Source of the DNA: Opitutaceae bacterium
GTDB lineage: Bacteria > Verrucomicrobiota > Verrucomicrobiia > Opitutales > Opitutaceae
Direction of reading: 5' to 3'
NCBI GenBank assembly: GCA_019634615.1
Contig: JAHCAZ010000005.1
Span: 62,001 to 126,000, forward strand
Length of the DNA stretch: 64,000 nt
In this document: piece by piece, positions 45,205 to 54,064 of the stretch
How positions within the stretch are numbered: the stretch's first letter is position 1
How the letters are laid out: each line of letters starts with the position of its first letter
Notes under the pieces: model-generated
Told to the model about the DNA's origin: nothing
Database searches by the model: none
What the model saw: only the letters and a program-made list of their open reading frames with translations
Translations under genes and position numbers: made by a program

Positions 45205-45277
45205 GTAGCTACGAGCGTGAGCGAGTGGCGGTCTTGCGTCCGCCGCGCTTGCACCACTCGCTCACGCTCGTGACTAC
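45205..45277. repeat. Long-arm inverted repeat, family B, copy 3
   Basis: GTAGCTACGAGCGTGAGCGA and the inverse arm ending GCTCGTGACTAC (one change from the other copies) flank a unique loop. It separates the DUF3667 gene from rpmH. Confidence 0.87.
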
Positions 45278-45392
45278 ACGAAAAGATGCCAGGCTTGGGG
45301 CGCTTGGGAACGCCTGCCGGCCACCCCGGGAAACCGCCCTTGACACTCCCCAACCCGTCCGGCACTCCTGACCCTCTTTTTCGTCAAAAGTC

Positions 45393-45530
45393 ATGAAGCC
45401 TACATTCCGTCCACACCGCAAGAAGCGCGCCCGCAAGATCGGTTTTCGCGCCCGCAAGGCCACCCGTGGTGGTCGCAAGGTCCTGTCCTCGCGTCGTCGC
45501 AAGGGTCGCAAGCGCCTGACCGTCGTCTGA
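45393..45530 (+). CDS. rpmH: 50S ribosomal protein L34
   Basis: This 45-residue, strongly basic protein reads [15 protein letters not shown]..., with [15 protein letters not shown] and a final RRRKGRKRL segment, the L34 signature. The family norm is 44-47 residues. L34 is a component of the large ribosomal subunit. It starts the conserved rpmH-rnpA-yidD-yidC block, often located near the replication origin, although no dnaA gene is seen here. Confidence 0.96.
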   Translation: MKPTFRPHRKKRARKIGFRARKATRGGRKVLSSRRRKGRKRLTVV

Positions 45531-45559
45531 TTGCCGCGCCCCGCAACGCCGGCCGCCCC

Positions 45560-45919
45560 ATGCGTTTCCGACCTGAGCAGCATCTGCGCCGGCCGGGCGA
45601 TTTTCGCACGCTGCGGGAACTGGGTCGGCGGATCGACTGCGGGGCGTTCACCCTGTGGTGGCGGGTCCGCGACGAGGCGGCCGCCACGCCCGCGCGCGTG
45701 GGCTTTGTCGCCTCCAGCGCCCAGGTCGGCGGCGCCGTCGCCCGGGCCCGCGCCAAGCGCCGGCTGCGCGAGGTCTTCCGCCAGCAGCAGGCCCAGGTCC
45801 CGGCCGGTCTCGACCTGATGCTCGTCGCCCGCGCCGCCGCCAATCGCTGGGAGTTCCCCGAACTCACCGAGAAATTTGCCACCGCGTGCCGCAGGCTTTC
45901 CGTCATTCCGCATGCCTGA
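45560..45919 (+). CDS. rnpA: Ribonuclease P protein component
   Basis: This 119-residue basic protein has the RnpA fold. It shows [16 protein letters not shown] at the N-terminus, [20 protein letters not shown], and the RNA-binding segment [11 protein letters not shown], in which the usual R-N-x2-K-R becomes A-R-A-K-R. It assists the RNase P RNA in maturing tRNA 5-prime ends. It is 29 bp downstream of rpmH and overlaps yidD by eight bases. Confidence 0.93.
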   Translation: MRFRPEQHLRRPGDFRTLRELGRRIDCGAFTLWWRVRDEAAATPARVGFVASSAQVGGAVARARAKRRLREVFRQQQAQVPAGLDLMLVARAAANRWEFPELTEKFATACRRLSVIPHA

Positions 45920-46256
45920 AGCAGGATCGAGCCTCCTCCACCGCGTGACGCGGCTGCCCGCCCAAGCGTTGCTCGCCGCGGTCTGGCTTTACCAGCGCAC
46001 CGTTTCGCCCGTGCTGCCGGCGATCTTCGGGCCCAACTGCGGGTGCCGGTTCTCCCCCACCTGCTCGCACTACGCTGCCGAGGCCGTGCGCACGCACGGG
46101 GCGCTGGCCGGAACGTGGCTGGCCCTCTGGCGCCTGCTGCGCTGCACGCCGCTGAGCGCCGGCGGCATCGATCCCGTTCCGCCTTCGCCGAGCCTACGGC
46201 GGACGAAGCCCTCCCACCGGCCCACGTGCACCCGCGCCGGTGCGACACTCGCCTGA
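45912..46256 (+). CDS. yidD: Membrane protein insertion efficiency factor YidD
   Basis: This 114-residue protein has the YidD core: [36 protein letters not shown] with the conserved Cys residues, and the [17 protein letters not shown] signature. It is thought to aid YidC-dependent insertion at the inner membrane. The start overlaps rnpA by eight bases, and a Ser/Pro/Arg-rich tail follows the core. Confidence 0.93.
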   Translation: MPEAGSSLLHRVTRLPAQALLAAVWLYQRTVSPVLPAIFGPNCGCRFSPTCSHYAAEAVRTHGALAGTWLALWRLLRCTPLSAGGIDPVPPSPSLRRTKPSHRPTCTRAGATLA

Positions 46257-46278
46257 AGCACCCATCCCCTTTTTCGAA

Positions 46279-48099
46279 ATGGATAAAAAGAATCTCACCA
46301 TCGGCGTCGTCCTGATGCTGGCCGCCTTCGCCAGTCTCTACTTCAGCCAGAAGCTCACCCCGGCCCCCACCGCGCCGGCGACGCCGCCGACCCAGGCCCC
46401 GGCCGCGACCCCGGCCGGCACGACCGCGACGCCCCCGGCCGCGCCGGTGGTCAACCCGCTGAACGCCAGCGTCGCGGCCACCGTGGTCAAGGACGCCGCC
46501 GGCACCAGCCTCACGCTGCTCGCCAACAACCACGTGGAGGTGCGCCTCACCAACTTCGGCGGCGCCATCCGCGAGATCGCCTTCCGCAAGCGCGACGCCA
46601 AGGACCGCCTGATCTATCCCGAGCTGCGCAAGGGCACGGAACCCTTCGTCTTCAACCAGCTGCATGCCGACCCGATGCTGGCGTTCACCGACCTGCCCGG
46701 GCTCGACCGCAACGTCGCCTTCGAGCTCGTCTCCCGCAGCGCCACCGAGGCGGTGTACCGCGCGGTGTTCGAGAACCGCGTCGAGGTCACCCGCCGTTAC
46801 TCCCTGCCGGATCCCGCCGACCCGAAGAGCGACCCCTACCAGCTCCGCCACGAGACGACCTTCCGCAACCTCACCGACCAGACGATCCCGCTGCCGCGCC
46901 TCGCCCTGAGCCTGGGCACGACGGCGCCGATCAGCTCGCACGACTACGGCCTGCAGCTCGCCACGGGCTACTCCGACGGCAAGGACCAGCACTTCGTCGA
47001 GCGCTCCAAGCTCGAGGGCGGCGGCTTCCTGAGCTGGATCGGGTTCGGCTCGCGCGACCCGCTCCCCTTCATCGCCTCGGCCGGCCCGGTCAAGTGGGCC
47101 TCGGTCAGCAACCAGTTCTTCACCGCGATCCTGACGCCCGACGCCCCGGCCGCCGGGCTCGTCACCCGCCGCGTCGAACTGCCCGCCTTCATCGACGCCC
47201 CCGGCAAGCCCACCTACGGCATCACCGGCGTCACCCAGTTCGACATCCCCGCCCTGGCCCCGAACACCGAGGCGAAGATCGCGATGAGCATGTATGTCGG
47301 GCCGAAGGAATACAGCCGCCTGGCCAACGCCGACGTCTTCGCGGCCGACCAGGACAAGGTGATGAATTTCGGCATGTTCCGCTTCTTCAGCCAGCTGCTC
47401 CTCACCATCATGACGTGGGTGCACGGCTGGGTCGTCGACCTCTCGCCCACCTGGGCCTGGGGCTGGGCCATCGTCATCACGACCCTCATCCTGAAGATCG
47501 TCTTCCTCTGGCCGACGCTCGCCGCCTCCAAGTCGGCCAAGCGCATGGCCAAGATTCAGCCCGAGATGCAGGCCGTCCGCGAGAAGTACAAGGACAACCC
47601 CCAGAAGATGCAGCAGGCCACGATGGAGCTCTTCAAGAAGCACCGTGTGAACCCGATGGGCGGCTGCCTCCCGATCCTGATCACGCTGCCCTTCTTCTTC
47701 GGCTTCTTCCAGATGCTGCAGAGCACCGCGGAGCTGCGCTACGCGCCGTTCCTGTGGTCGGCCGACCTCTCCGCGCCCGACACCGTCGCGCACGTCTTCG
47801 GCTTCCCGATCAACATCCTGCCCCTGCTGATGGGCGCCACGATGATCATCCAGATGCGGCTCACGCCCACGCCGACCACGGACAACGTGCAGGCGAAGAT
47901 CTTCAAGTTCATGCCGTGGATCTTCACCGCCTTCTGCTACTGGTTCTCCGGCGCCCTCGCGCTGTACTCGACCGTCAACGGCATCTTCACCATCGGCCAG
48001 CAGCTCGTGGTCAACCGCATGAAGGACGACCCCCTCCCGCCCGTCCCCGCTCCCGTCGGCGGCAAGCCGGTGAAGAATGTGACACCGAAGAAGAAGTAA
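46279..48099 (+). CDS. yidC: Membrane protein insertase YidC
   Basis: This 606-residue insertase has a first helix (LTIGVVLMLAAFASLYF), an Ala/Pro/Thr-rich linker, and the periplasmic beta-super-sandwich domain (about 75-355). Then comes the conserved five-helix core with WAIVITTLILKIVFLWPTLAASKSAKRM, the coupling helices REKYKDNPQKMQQATMELF, and GGCLPILITLPFFFGFFQML. The hydrophilic-groove Arg/Lys is expected in the KIVF/SAKRM region. The C-terminal tail is basic. Length is typical of Gram-negative YidC. The start follows CCCCTTTTTCGAA, without a Shine-Dalgarno sequence. Confidence 0.96.
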   Translation: MDKKNLTIGVVLMLAAFASLYFSQKLTPAPTAPATPPTQAPAATPAGTTATPPAAPVVNPLNASVAATVVKDAAGTSLTLLANNHVEVRLTNFGGAIREIAFRKRDAKDRLIYPELRKGTEPFVFNQLHADPMLAFTDLPGLDRNVAFELVSRSATEAVYRAVFENRVEVTRRYSLPDPADPKSDPYQLRHETTFRNLTDQTIPLPRLALSLGTTAPISSHDYGLQLATGYSDGKDQHFVERSKLEGGGFLSWIGFGSRDPLPFIASAGPVKWASVSNQFFTAILTPDAPAAGLVTRRVELPAFIDAPGKPTYGITGVTQFDIPALAPNTEAKIAMSMYVGPKEYSRLANADVFAADQDKVMNFGMFRFFSQLLLTIMTWVHGWVVDLSPTWAWGWAIVITTLILKIVFLWPTLAASKSAKRMAKIQPEMQAVREKYKDNPQKMQQATMELFKKHRVNPMGGCLPILITLPFFFGFFQMLQSTAELRYAPFLWSADLSAPDTVAHVFGFPINILPLLMGATMIIQMRLTPTPTTDNVQAKIFKFMPWIFTAFCYWFSGALALYSTVNGIFTIGQQLVVNRMKDDPLPPVPAPVGGKPVKNVTPKKK

Positions 48100-48111
48100 C
48101 TCCCCCCTCCC

Positions 48112-48864
48112 ATGGCTGGTCACAACAAGTGGTCCAAGGTCAAGCGCGCCAAGGCGATCACCGACGCGCGCAAGGGCAAGGTCTTCTCCCGGCTCTCGCG
48201 CGACATCACTCTCGCCGCCAAGTCCGGCGGCGGCGACCCGGATGCCAACGCCCGCCTGCGCACCCTGCTCCTGAAGGCCCGCGAGGCCAACATGCCGGTC
48301 GATAACGTCGACCGCGCCATCAAGAAGGGCACCGGCGAACTGCCCGGTGTCGTGTACGAGGAAGTCAATTACGAGGGCTACGGCCCCGGCGGCGTCGCCT
48401 TCATCGTGAAGTGCACGACCGACAACAAACAGCGCATCGCCCAGGAAATCCGCTCCGCCTTCGCCCGCTGGGGCGGCAACCTCGCGCAGAACGGCGCCGT
48501 CACCTTCCAGTTCCTCCACGCCGGCCAGTTCCTCGTCGCCCGCGAAACGACGACCGAGGACAAGCTGATGGAGATCGCCCTCGAGGCCGGCGCCGACGAC
48601 GTGATCGCCAGCGACCAGGGCTTCGAGGTCCGCTGCGACCTCCACCTTTTCGACAAGGTCAGCCATGCCCTCGAGCAGGCCCGCATCAAGACGGAGAGCG
48701 CCGAGATCGCCTACATCCCGACGAACACCGTCCCGGTCACCGAGGTTGAGGCCGCGCGCTCGCTGCTCAAGCTGCACGACGCCCTCGAGGAGCTCGACGA
48801 CGTCCAGCAGGTCTTCTCCAACGAGGAGATGGACGATGCCGTCAGCGCCGCCGCGCAGGGCTGA
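48112..48864 (+). CDS. yebC: YebC/PmpR-family DNA-binding regulator
   Basis: This 250-residue protein matches YebC (TACO1) along its length. The N-terminal helical domain is MAGHNKWSKVKRAKAITDAR, followed by GKVFSRLSRDITLAAKSGGG and MPVDNVDRAIKKGTGE, with alpha/beta domains containing YEGYGPGGVAFIVKCTTDNK. Members act as transcription regulators or help ribosomes translate polyproline stretches. Here it lies 12 bp after yidC and before metX. Confidence 0.95.
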   Translation: MAGHNKWSKVKRAKAITDARKGKVFSRLSRDITLAAKSGGGDPDANARLRTLLLKAREANMPVDNVDRAIKKGTGELPGVVYEEVNYEGYGPGGVAFIVKCTTDNKQRIAQEIRSAFARWGGNLAQNGAVTFQFLHAGQFLVARETTTEDKLMEIALEAGADDVIASDQGFEVRCDLHLFDKVSHALEQARIKTESAEIAYIPTNTVPVTEVEAARSLLKLHDALEELDDVQQVFSNEEMDDAVSAAAQG

Positions 48865-48931
48865 GCGCCCCCGGCGCGTATGACCTTCGCCCCCCTTGCC
48901 TTGGGGGCCCGTTCGGTGTCACATCTCCCAA

Positions 48932-50119
48932 ATGCCTGACTTGGATGATGTCTCCGCTGCTGCCGGCACCGTCCCCGCCACCGGTGGCGTGGGGATCGTG
49001 ACGCCGCGGGATTTTGTCCATGACCAGCCCTTCACCTTTCAAAGCGGCCAATCGCTGCCCGGCTTCACTCTGCGGTACGAGACCTACGGGCGGCTGAACG
49101 AGACGCGCGACAACGTCATCGTCATCTGCCACGCCCTGAGCGGCGACCACCATTGCGCCGGCCGGCACTCGCCCGATGACCGCAAGCCCGGCTGGTGGGA
49201 CAACCTCATCGGCCCCGGGCGCGCGGTGGACACCGACAAGTTCTTCGTCGTCTGCGCCAACTGCCTCGGCGGCTGCGTCGGCTCCACCGGCCCCTCGTCC
49301 CTCAACCCCGCGACCGGACGCCCCTACGGCATCAGCTTCCCCTTCGTCACCATCCGCGACATGGTGCGCTCGCAGAAGCTCCTGCTCGACCACCTCGGCG
49401 TCGCCGCCCTGCACGCCGTCATCGGCGGCTCGATGGGCGGCATGCAGGTCCTGCAGTGGGGCATCGAGTACCCGGGCTTTGTCCGCCGCCTCCTCGCCAT
49501 GGCCACGACCTCCCGCGAGGGCGCGCAGGCCATCGCCTTCAACGAGGTCGGCCGCCAGGCCATCATGCAGGACCCGGCCTGGAACCACGGCGACTACCCG
49601 AAGGACGGCGGCCCGCGCACCGGCCTCGCGATCGCGCGCATGATGGCGCACATCACGTATGTCTCGGACGCGTCCATGGACCGCAAGTTCGGCCGCCGCA
49701 AGAAGGCCGACGCCAACCGCGACGCCTACACCTTCGACGTGCAGTTCGAGGTCGAGAGCTACCTGCGCCACCAGGGCCAGAGCTTCATCAACCGCTTCGA
49801 CGCCAACTCGTACCTCTACATCACCCGCGCCCTCGACCAGTTCGACCTCGCGCAGGCCTACGGCTCGCTCGAGGCCGCCTTCGCGCCCGTGCAGGCCGAG
49901 ACCCTCGTGGTCGGCTTCACCAGCGACTGGCTCTTCCCGCCCGAGCAGAACCGCACCATCGCCCTGGCCCTGCTCCGCTGCGGCAAGCGCGCCACCTACG
50001 CCGAGCTCGAGACCGACCTCGGCCACGACTCCTTCCTGCTCGAATCAGAAGACCTCTACACCCTCGTCCGCAGCTTCCTCGAGCGGCCCACCGCCGTGGA
50101 GGTGGATTTCAATATATAG
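48932..50119 (+). CDS. metX: Homoserine O-acyltransferase (MetX)
   Basis: This 395-residue alpha/beta hydrolase-fold enzyme activates homoserine for methionine synthesis. The nucleophile S167 lies in VIGGSMGGMQVLQW, the catalytic Asp in FTSDWLFPPEQ and the His in LGHDSFLLE. CHALSGDHHCAG and NCLGGCVGSTGPSS are family signatures. Acetyl- or succinyl-CoA specificity is not decided by what I can see, so O-acetyltransferase is the default. I chose ATG 48932, following TCTCCCAA. It is cotranscribed with metW, interrupted by a palindrome. No SAM riboswitch is seen in the 67-bp leader. Confidence 0.92.
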   Translation: MPDLDDVSAAAGTVPATGGVGIVTPRDFVHDQPFTFQSGQSLPGFTLRYETYGRLNETRDNVIVICHALSGDHHCAGRHSPDDRKPGWWDNLIGPGRAVDTDKFFVVCANCLGGCVGSTGPSSLNPATGRPYGISFPFVTIRDMVRSQKLLLDHLGVAALHAVIGGSMGGMQVLQWGIEYPGFVRRLLAMATTSREGAQAIAFNEVGRQAIMQDPAWNHGDYPKDGGPRTGLAIARMMAHITYVSDASMDRKFGRRKKADANRDAYTFDVQFEVESYLRHQGQSFINRFDANSYLYITRALDQFDLAQAYGSLEAAFAPVQAETLVVGFTSDWLFPPEQNRTIALALLRCGKRATYAELETDLGHDSFLLESEDLYTLVRSFLERPTAVEVDFNI

Positions 50120-50133
50120 GAACCCTGAAGGAT

Positions 50134-50203
50134 GAATGTGGAAATCAGGAACGCAGGAAACCGATCCGGAATGTATTTTCCGGCTTTCCTGATTTCCACA
50201 TTA
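50134..50203. repeat. Inverted repeat between metX and metW, family E
   Basis: AATGTGGAAATCAGGAACGC and an inverted arm CTTTCCTGATTTCCACATTA enclose a loop with its own ATTTTCCGG/CCGGAAT pairing. It is single in this window. It lies inside a probable operon and starts 15 bp after the metX stop. Confidence 0.85.
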
Positions 50204-50223
50204 CCCATCTCCGACCTTTCCTC

Positions 50224-50829
50224 ATGACGCGCCTCGTCGAAAAACGCACGGTGGACATGCAGATCATCGGGGACTGGGTCGAGCCCCACACCCGGGTGCT
50301 CGACCTCGGCTGCGGCAAGGGCGCGTTGCTCGGCTACCTGATGCAGAGCAAGCAGGTCACGGCCATCGGCGTGGACTTGGATTTCCACCGCATCACCGCC
50401 TGCGTACAGCGCGGGGTCACCGCCTACCAGGGCGACATGCTCGGGTTCATGCGCGAGTTTCCCGACCGGTTCTTCGACCGGGTCATCTGCTCACGCACCG
50501 TGCAGGAGCTCGACCAACCCGCCGCCGTCATCCTCGAGGCCCTGCGCGTCGGCCGCACCGTCACGGTCGGCTTCGTCAACCACGGCTTCTGGAAGAACCG
50601 GCTCGCCGCCCTCGTGCGCGGCCGCAAGGTGCGCAACGAGATCTACACCACCGAGTGGTTCGAGAGCCGGCCGGCGAATCCGCTGACGATCGCCGACTTC
50701 GAGCACTTCTGCCGGGCCAAGCAGATCCGCATCGCCCGCCGCGCCCTCCTCGCCGGCAACTGGCGCACCCCCCGCCGCGTGCTGCCCAACCTCCTCGCGG
50801 GCTACGCGCTCTACGACCTCACGCGCTGA
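50224..50829 (+). CDS. metW: MetW-family methyltransferase-like protein
   Basis: This 201-residue protein has the class I methyltransferase start RVLDLGCGKGALLGYL and the MetW signatures GVDLDFHRI, YQGDMLGFMREFPDRFFDRV, SRTVQELDQPAAVI and VGFVNHGFWKNRL. MetW usually sits beside metX and in some bacteria is required for full MetX activity, which fits the order here. The start follows ACCTTTCCTC. Confidence 0.93.
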   Translation: MTRLVEKRTVDMQIIGDWVEPHTRVLDLGCGKGALLGYLMQSKQVTAIGVDLDFHRITACVQRGVTAYQGDMLGFMREFPDRFFDRVICSRTVQELDQPAAVILEALRVGRTVTVGFVNHGFWKNRLAALVRGRKVRNEIYTTEWFESRPANPLTIADFEHFCRAKQIRIARRALLAGNWRTPRRVLPNLLAGYALYDLTR

Positions 50830-50838
50830 GGGTTCGTC

Positions 50839-51177
50839 TCAACCCGTCGCCGCAAACGTCGCGGCCTGGCGGGCCAGCTGCTTCTCGATTGCGCCGCAGA
50901 CCACGTCGCACAGGCGCGGGATCGTGGGGTCGGCGATCTTGTAATAGACCTGCAGCCCCTCCTTGCGCCGCGCCAGGATGTGCGCCGCGGTCAGGGTCTG
51001 CAGATGCCGCGACACGTTGGCCTGCGTGCCCCCGGTCAGCGTCACGAGCTCGCCGACATTCTTCTCCCCGTCGAACAGCGACTGGATCAGCCGCAGCCGC
51101 ATCGGCTCCGCTAGCACGGCAAAGCGCTGCGCCACGAGCAGGAGGGCCTCTTCGTTCAGGGGGCGGTGCTTGGACAT
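50839..51177 (-). CDS. ArsR/SmtB-family transcriptional regulator, YgaV/BigR-like
   Basis: This 112-residue winged-helix repressor has the ArsR layout: AVLAEPMRLRLIQSLFDGE, VGELVTLTGGTQANVSRHLQ as the recognition helix region, and RRKEGLQVYYKIADPTI as the wing. Two Cys, C90 and C94 in LCDVVC, lie in the last helix and could sense thiol oxidation, persulfide or a metal; the mid-protein Cys of BigR/SqrR is absent. I chose ATG 51177. It is divergent from the DUF2892-RND-rhodanese operon and faces an AT-rich palindrome in the shared promoter region, so autoregulation and operon control are likely. Confidence 0.9.
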   Translation of the reverse strand: MSKHRPLNEEALLLVAQRFAVLAEPMRLRLIQSLFDGEKNVGELVTLTGGTQANVSRHLQTLTAAHILARRKEGLQVYYKIADPTIPRLCDVVCGAIEKQLARQAATFAATG

Positions 51178-51197
51178 GACGCGGAAAAAACAGGGAC

Positions 51198-51235
51198 TTG
51201 ACATGATTGCAACTATATGCGTATATGCTCATATA
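51198..51235 (+). promoter_or_regulatory. Promoter and probable ArsR operator of the RND-rhodanese operon
   Basis: TTGACA at 51198-51203 is followed after 18 bases by TATATG at 51222-51227, a usable rightward promoter. TATATG occurs at 51214 and 51222 and its inverse CATATA at 51230, each 8 bases apart. TATATG-CT-CATATA (51222-51235) is a perfect palindrome over the -10. An ArsR dimer bound there would block the operon and possibly its own divergent gene. It is the most AT-rich spot in this part of the window. Confidence 0.6.
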
Positions 51236-51261
51236 AAGTCAAATCCTTTCGCTTTCCACCC

Positions 51262-51480
51262 ATGCACATCCACGACCTCATCCGCCTCCTCGCCGGCACC
51301 GTGACGCTGATCGGCGTCGCCCTCACGCACTTCGTCAACCCCTGGTGGCTGCTCCTGCCCACCTTTGTCGGGCTCAACCTGATCCAGTCGGTCTTCACCG
51401 GCTTCTGCCCGCCCTCGCTGATCCTCCGCAAGCTCGGCTGGCTCGGCGACGACGGCATCATCCACTGGGGCGGCCGCTGA
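51262..51480 (+). CDS. DUF2892 small membrane protein (YgaP-type membrane segment)
   Basis: This 72-residue protein has two membrane helices and the DUF2892 signature SVFTGFCPPSLILRKLGW. In E. coli YgaP this segment is fused to a rhodanese; here it is a separate gene, and the rhodanese is encoded six genes downstream in the same operon. It is the first gene of the operon and starts after CTTTCCACCC. Confidence 0.88.
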   Translation: MHIHDLIRLLAGTVTLIGVALTHFVNPWWLLLPTFVGLNLIQSVFTGFCPPSLILRKLGWLGDDGIIHWGGR

Positions 51481-51510
51481 TCCGGGTTGCCGGCCTGACC
51501 GCTCGCGACT

Positions 51511-51693
51511 ATGGCTCATCCCGCCGTGCGCTTCACCCTCATGGTTCTCGGCGGCGCCGTCCTCGGCGCGCTGCTCGGCTACTTCGGCCAGTGCACCTCC
51601 GGAACCTGCCCCCTCACCTCGACCTGGTGGCGCGGGGCGCTGTACGGGGCGACCATGGGCCTGCTCCTGGCCCTGTCGGTCCGCAGCAGCTGA
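51511..51693 (+). CDS. DUF6132-like small membrane protein
   Basis: This 60-residue protein has two helices, about 8-24 and 40-57, joined by GQCTSGTCPLTSTWWRG. The Cys pair C-x4-C in the loop could bind a thiol or metal. The pattern matches DUF6132 proteins, which often accompany rhodanese and DUF2892 genes (recalled). The TGA stop touches TGATG, a possible but rejected start of the next gene at 51693. Confidence 0.75.
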   Translation: MAHPAVRFTLMVLGGAVLGALLGYFGQCTSGTCPLTSTWWRGALYGATMGLLLALSVRSS

Positions 51694-51719
51694 TGCCCCT
51701 GCAAACTTCCTCCCTACCC

Positions 51720-53033
51720 ATGCGTCTTCCTCGCCTTCCCTTGCTGGCCGCACTGCTGCTCCCGCACTTGCTGCCGGCTGAAACCTGGACTCTCGATCGC
51801 GCGGTCGCCACGGCGCTGGAACAGAACCCCGACGCCCGCGCCGCCAAGGCCCGCGTCGAGGGCGCCCAGGCGATGATCCAGCAGGCCCAGTCCGCCTGGC
51901 GGCCGCAGTTCATCGTCTCGGGCCGCTACACCGAGACGAACAGCCCGATGATGGCCTTCGGCTCCATCCTGAACCAGCGGGCCTTCAACTTCGGCCTCGA
52001 TTTCAATCAACCGGGGCGAATCGACAACCTCAACGCCACCGGCACCCTCGCCTACAACCTGTACGCCGGCGGCCGCGCCACGGCGGGCCGCAATGCCGCC
52101 CGCGCCGGCGCCGAGGCCGCCAACCTGGACCTGCGCGCCGCGCACCACCGCCTCGCCGCCGAGGTCGTGCGCGCCGCCCTCAACCTGCGCAAGGCCCGCG
52201 AGGCCGTCATCACCGTCGAGGGCGGCGTCCGCGCCTACGAGGCCGCCGTCCATGCCGCCCGCGCCCGCTTCGAGGCCGGTCAGCTGCTCAAGGCCGACTT
52301 GCTGAGCCTCGAGGTCCAGCTCGCGCAGACCCGCGAGGCCCTGACTTCCGCCCGCCACGGCGCGGCGCTGGCGGCCCGAGCCTTTCACTTCGTCCTCGGC
52401 CAGGAACCCTCCGCCGAGCCGATCGAGCTGGATGCCGCCGATCCGGCCCTCGCCCGCCTCACCCTGCCGGACACGACCGATTTCTCGGCGCGCCCCGAGC
52501 TGCTTGGCCTGCAGGCGCGGGTGCGGGCCGCCGAGTCCATGGTCGCCGCCGCCCGCGGCGCCCGCCGGCCCACGGTGAACGCCTTTGCCAGCTACCAGTA
52601 TGACCAGGGTTGGCAGACCGACCGCCATGGCGACAGCTGGCTGGCCGGCGTCGCCTTCGACCTCAACGTCTTCGACGGCGGCACCACCGCCGGTGAGATC
52701 CGCCGCCGCAACGCCGACCTCGCCGAGGTGAAGGAGATGCTCCGCAAGGCCACGCTCGGCATCGGCCTCGAGGTCGAGCAGGCCCGCCTCGCCCACGCCA
52801 GCGCCGTCGAGCGCCTCGCCGTCTCGGCCGACGCCGTCGCCCAGGCCGAGGAAAGCGCCGCCCTGAGCCGCGCCCGTTTCGAGAAGGAGGCCCTCCTCAC
52901 CGCCGAGCTCATCGGCGCCGAGGGTCGCCTCCTCGAGGCCCGCCTCCGTCGCACGGTGGCCGCGGCCGACGAGCGCCTGGCGCTCGTCGAGCTCCGGCTC
53001 GCCCTCGGTCTCTTCCCCCTCCCGCAATCCTGA
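51720..53033 (+). CDS. TolC-family outer-membrane efflux protein
   Basis: This roughly 437-residue protein has a signal peptide (RLPRLPLLAALLLPHLLPA) and two long coiled-coil/beta repeats of the OEP family, with LDRAVATALEQNPDARAAKARVEG in the first and a second ending LVELRLALGL. TolC-like trimers form the outer-membrane exit of tripartite pumps. I chose ATG 51720 because it follows a CT-rich tract and starts the signal peptide; ATG 51693 is the alternative. The adaptor and pump genes follow immediately. Confidence 0.88.
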   Translation: MRLPRLPLLAALLLPHLLPAETWTLDRAVATALEQNPDARAAKARVEGAQAMIQQAQSAWRPQFIVSGRYTETNSPMMAFGSILNQRAFNFGLDFNQPGRIDNLNATGTLAYNLYAGGRATAGRNAARAGAEAANLDLRAAHHRLAAEVVRAALNLRKAREAVITVEGGVRAYEAAVHAARARFEAGQLLKADLLSLEVQLAQTREALTSARHGAALAARAFHFVLGQEPSAEPIELDAADPALARLTLPDTTDFSARPELLGLQARVRAAESMVAAARGARRPTVNAFASYQYDQGWQTDRHGDSWLAGVAFDLNVFDGGTTAGEIRRRNADLAEVKEMLRKATLGIGLEVEQARLAHASAVERLAVSADAVAQAEESAALSRARFEKEALLTAELIGAEGRLLEARLRRTVAAADERLALVELRLALGLFPLPQS

Positions 53034-53047
53034 GCCCACCTTCCGCC

Positions 53048-54064
53048 ATGCATTCGCTCCGCTTCATCCTTCCCGCCGCCCTCGTCCTGCTCGCCGGCTG
53101 CAGCAAACCCGCCGCCCCGGCCGACGCCACCGCCCTGCCCCCGGCCAAGGTCCGCCTCGCGCCCGCCGTGGCCGAGGACCTCCTCGCCCTGACCGACATC
53201 ACCGGCACCGTGCGCCCGGTCCAGCGCGCCCAACTGGCCGCCAAGGTCATGGGCACGATCGAGGAAATGCCCGTCACCCTCGGCCAGCGCGTCGCCGCCG
53301 GCGACCTGCTCGTGAAGATCTCCGTCGGCGAGATCACCGCCCGGCTCGCCCAGGCGCAGGCCCAGTTCAACGTCGCCCAGCGCGACCTCGCCCGCGAGCG
53401 CGACCTCCTCGGCAAGGGCGCCAGCACCGCCGACATGGTGCGCGGCCTCGAGGACCGCTACGCCATGACCCAGGCCATGGTGCGCGAGGCCGAGGTGATG
53501 CTCGGCTACGCCGCCGTCCGCGCACCCTTTGCCGGCGTGATCGCCCGCAAGCTCGCCAACGTCGGCGATCTCGCGGCCCCCGGCTATCCGCTGGTCGAGA
53601 TCGAGGGCACCGACGCCTTCCAGGTCGAGGCCGCCCTGCCCGACTCGCTCGCCGCCAATCTGGCCACGGGCAGCACCCTCACGGTCGATGCCGGCGGCGC
53701 GACCTTCACCGCCCCGCTCGCCGAGCTCTCCTCCGCCGCCGACCCGAGCGCCCGCAGCGTGCTCGCCAAGCTCACCGTGCCCGCCGGTGTCCCGGTGCGG
53801 TCCGGCCAGTTTGTGCGCGTGCAGGTGCCCGGCGCCCCGGCCCGCGTCATCCACATCCCGGCCGCCGCCCTGACCCCGCTCGGCCAGATGGAGCGCGTCT
53901 TCGTGGCCGGCGAGGGCAACCGCGCCGTCCTGCGCCTCGTGAAGTCCGGGGCCCGCGCCGGTGACCGCATCGAGATCCTCTCCGGCCTCGACGCCGGCGA
54001 ACGCGTCGTCATCAACCCGCCCGCCGGCCTGCGTGAAGGCCAGCCCCTGGAGATCCTCCCGTGA
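53048..54064 (+). CDS. RND efflux pump periplasmic adaptor (membrane fusion protein)
   Basis: This 338-residue lipoprotein has a signal sequence ending with the lipobox LLAGC (Cys about 18). It then has the adaptor layout: lipoyl half-motif ([21 protein letters not shown]), alpha-helical hairpin ([19 protein letters not shown]), the second lipoyl half with [16 protein letters not shown], a beta-barrel and a membrane-proximal domain. It links the pump to the TolC-like channel. Its stop overlaps the pump start as GTGA. Confidence 0.93.
   Translation: MHSLRFILPAALVLLAGCSKPAAPADATALPPAKVRLAPAVAEDLLALTDITGTVRPVQRAQLAAKVMGTIEEMPVTLGQRVAAGDLLVKISVGEITARLAQAQAQFNVAQRDLARERDLLGKGASTADMVRGLEDRYAMTQAMVREAEVMLGYAAVRAPFAGVIARKLANVGDLAAPGYPLVEIEGTDAFQVEAALPDSLAANLATGSTLTVDAGGATFTAPLAELSSAADPSARSVLAKLTVPAGVPVRSGQFVRVQVPGAPARVIHIPAAALTPLGQMERVFVAGEGNRAVLRLVKSGARAGDRIEILSGLDAGERVVINPPAGLREGQPLEILP

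Noticed and set aside
45340..45368. TTGACA before rpmH as a promoter
   Set aside because: The -35 is perfect, but no acceptable -10 lies 16-19 bases downstream, so a promoter is not called.
45400..48777. Leftward open frame of 1125 codons opposite rpmH, rnpA, yidC and yebC
   Set aside because: The rightward genes are universally conserved, so this is a shadow.
48876..48913. C-run/G-run hairpin between yebC and metX as a terminator or SAM riboswitch
   Set aside because: Only one short stem without a T-run; the 67-bp leader is too short for a SAM riboswitch.
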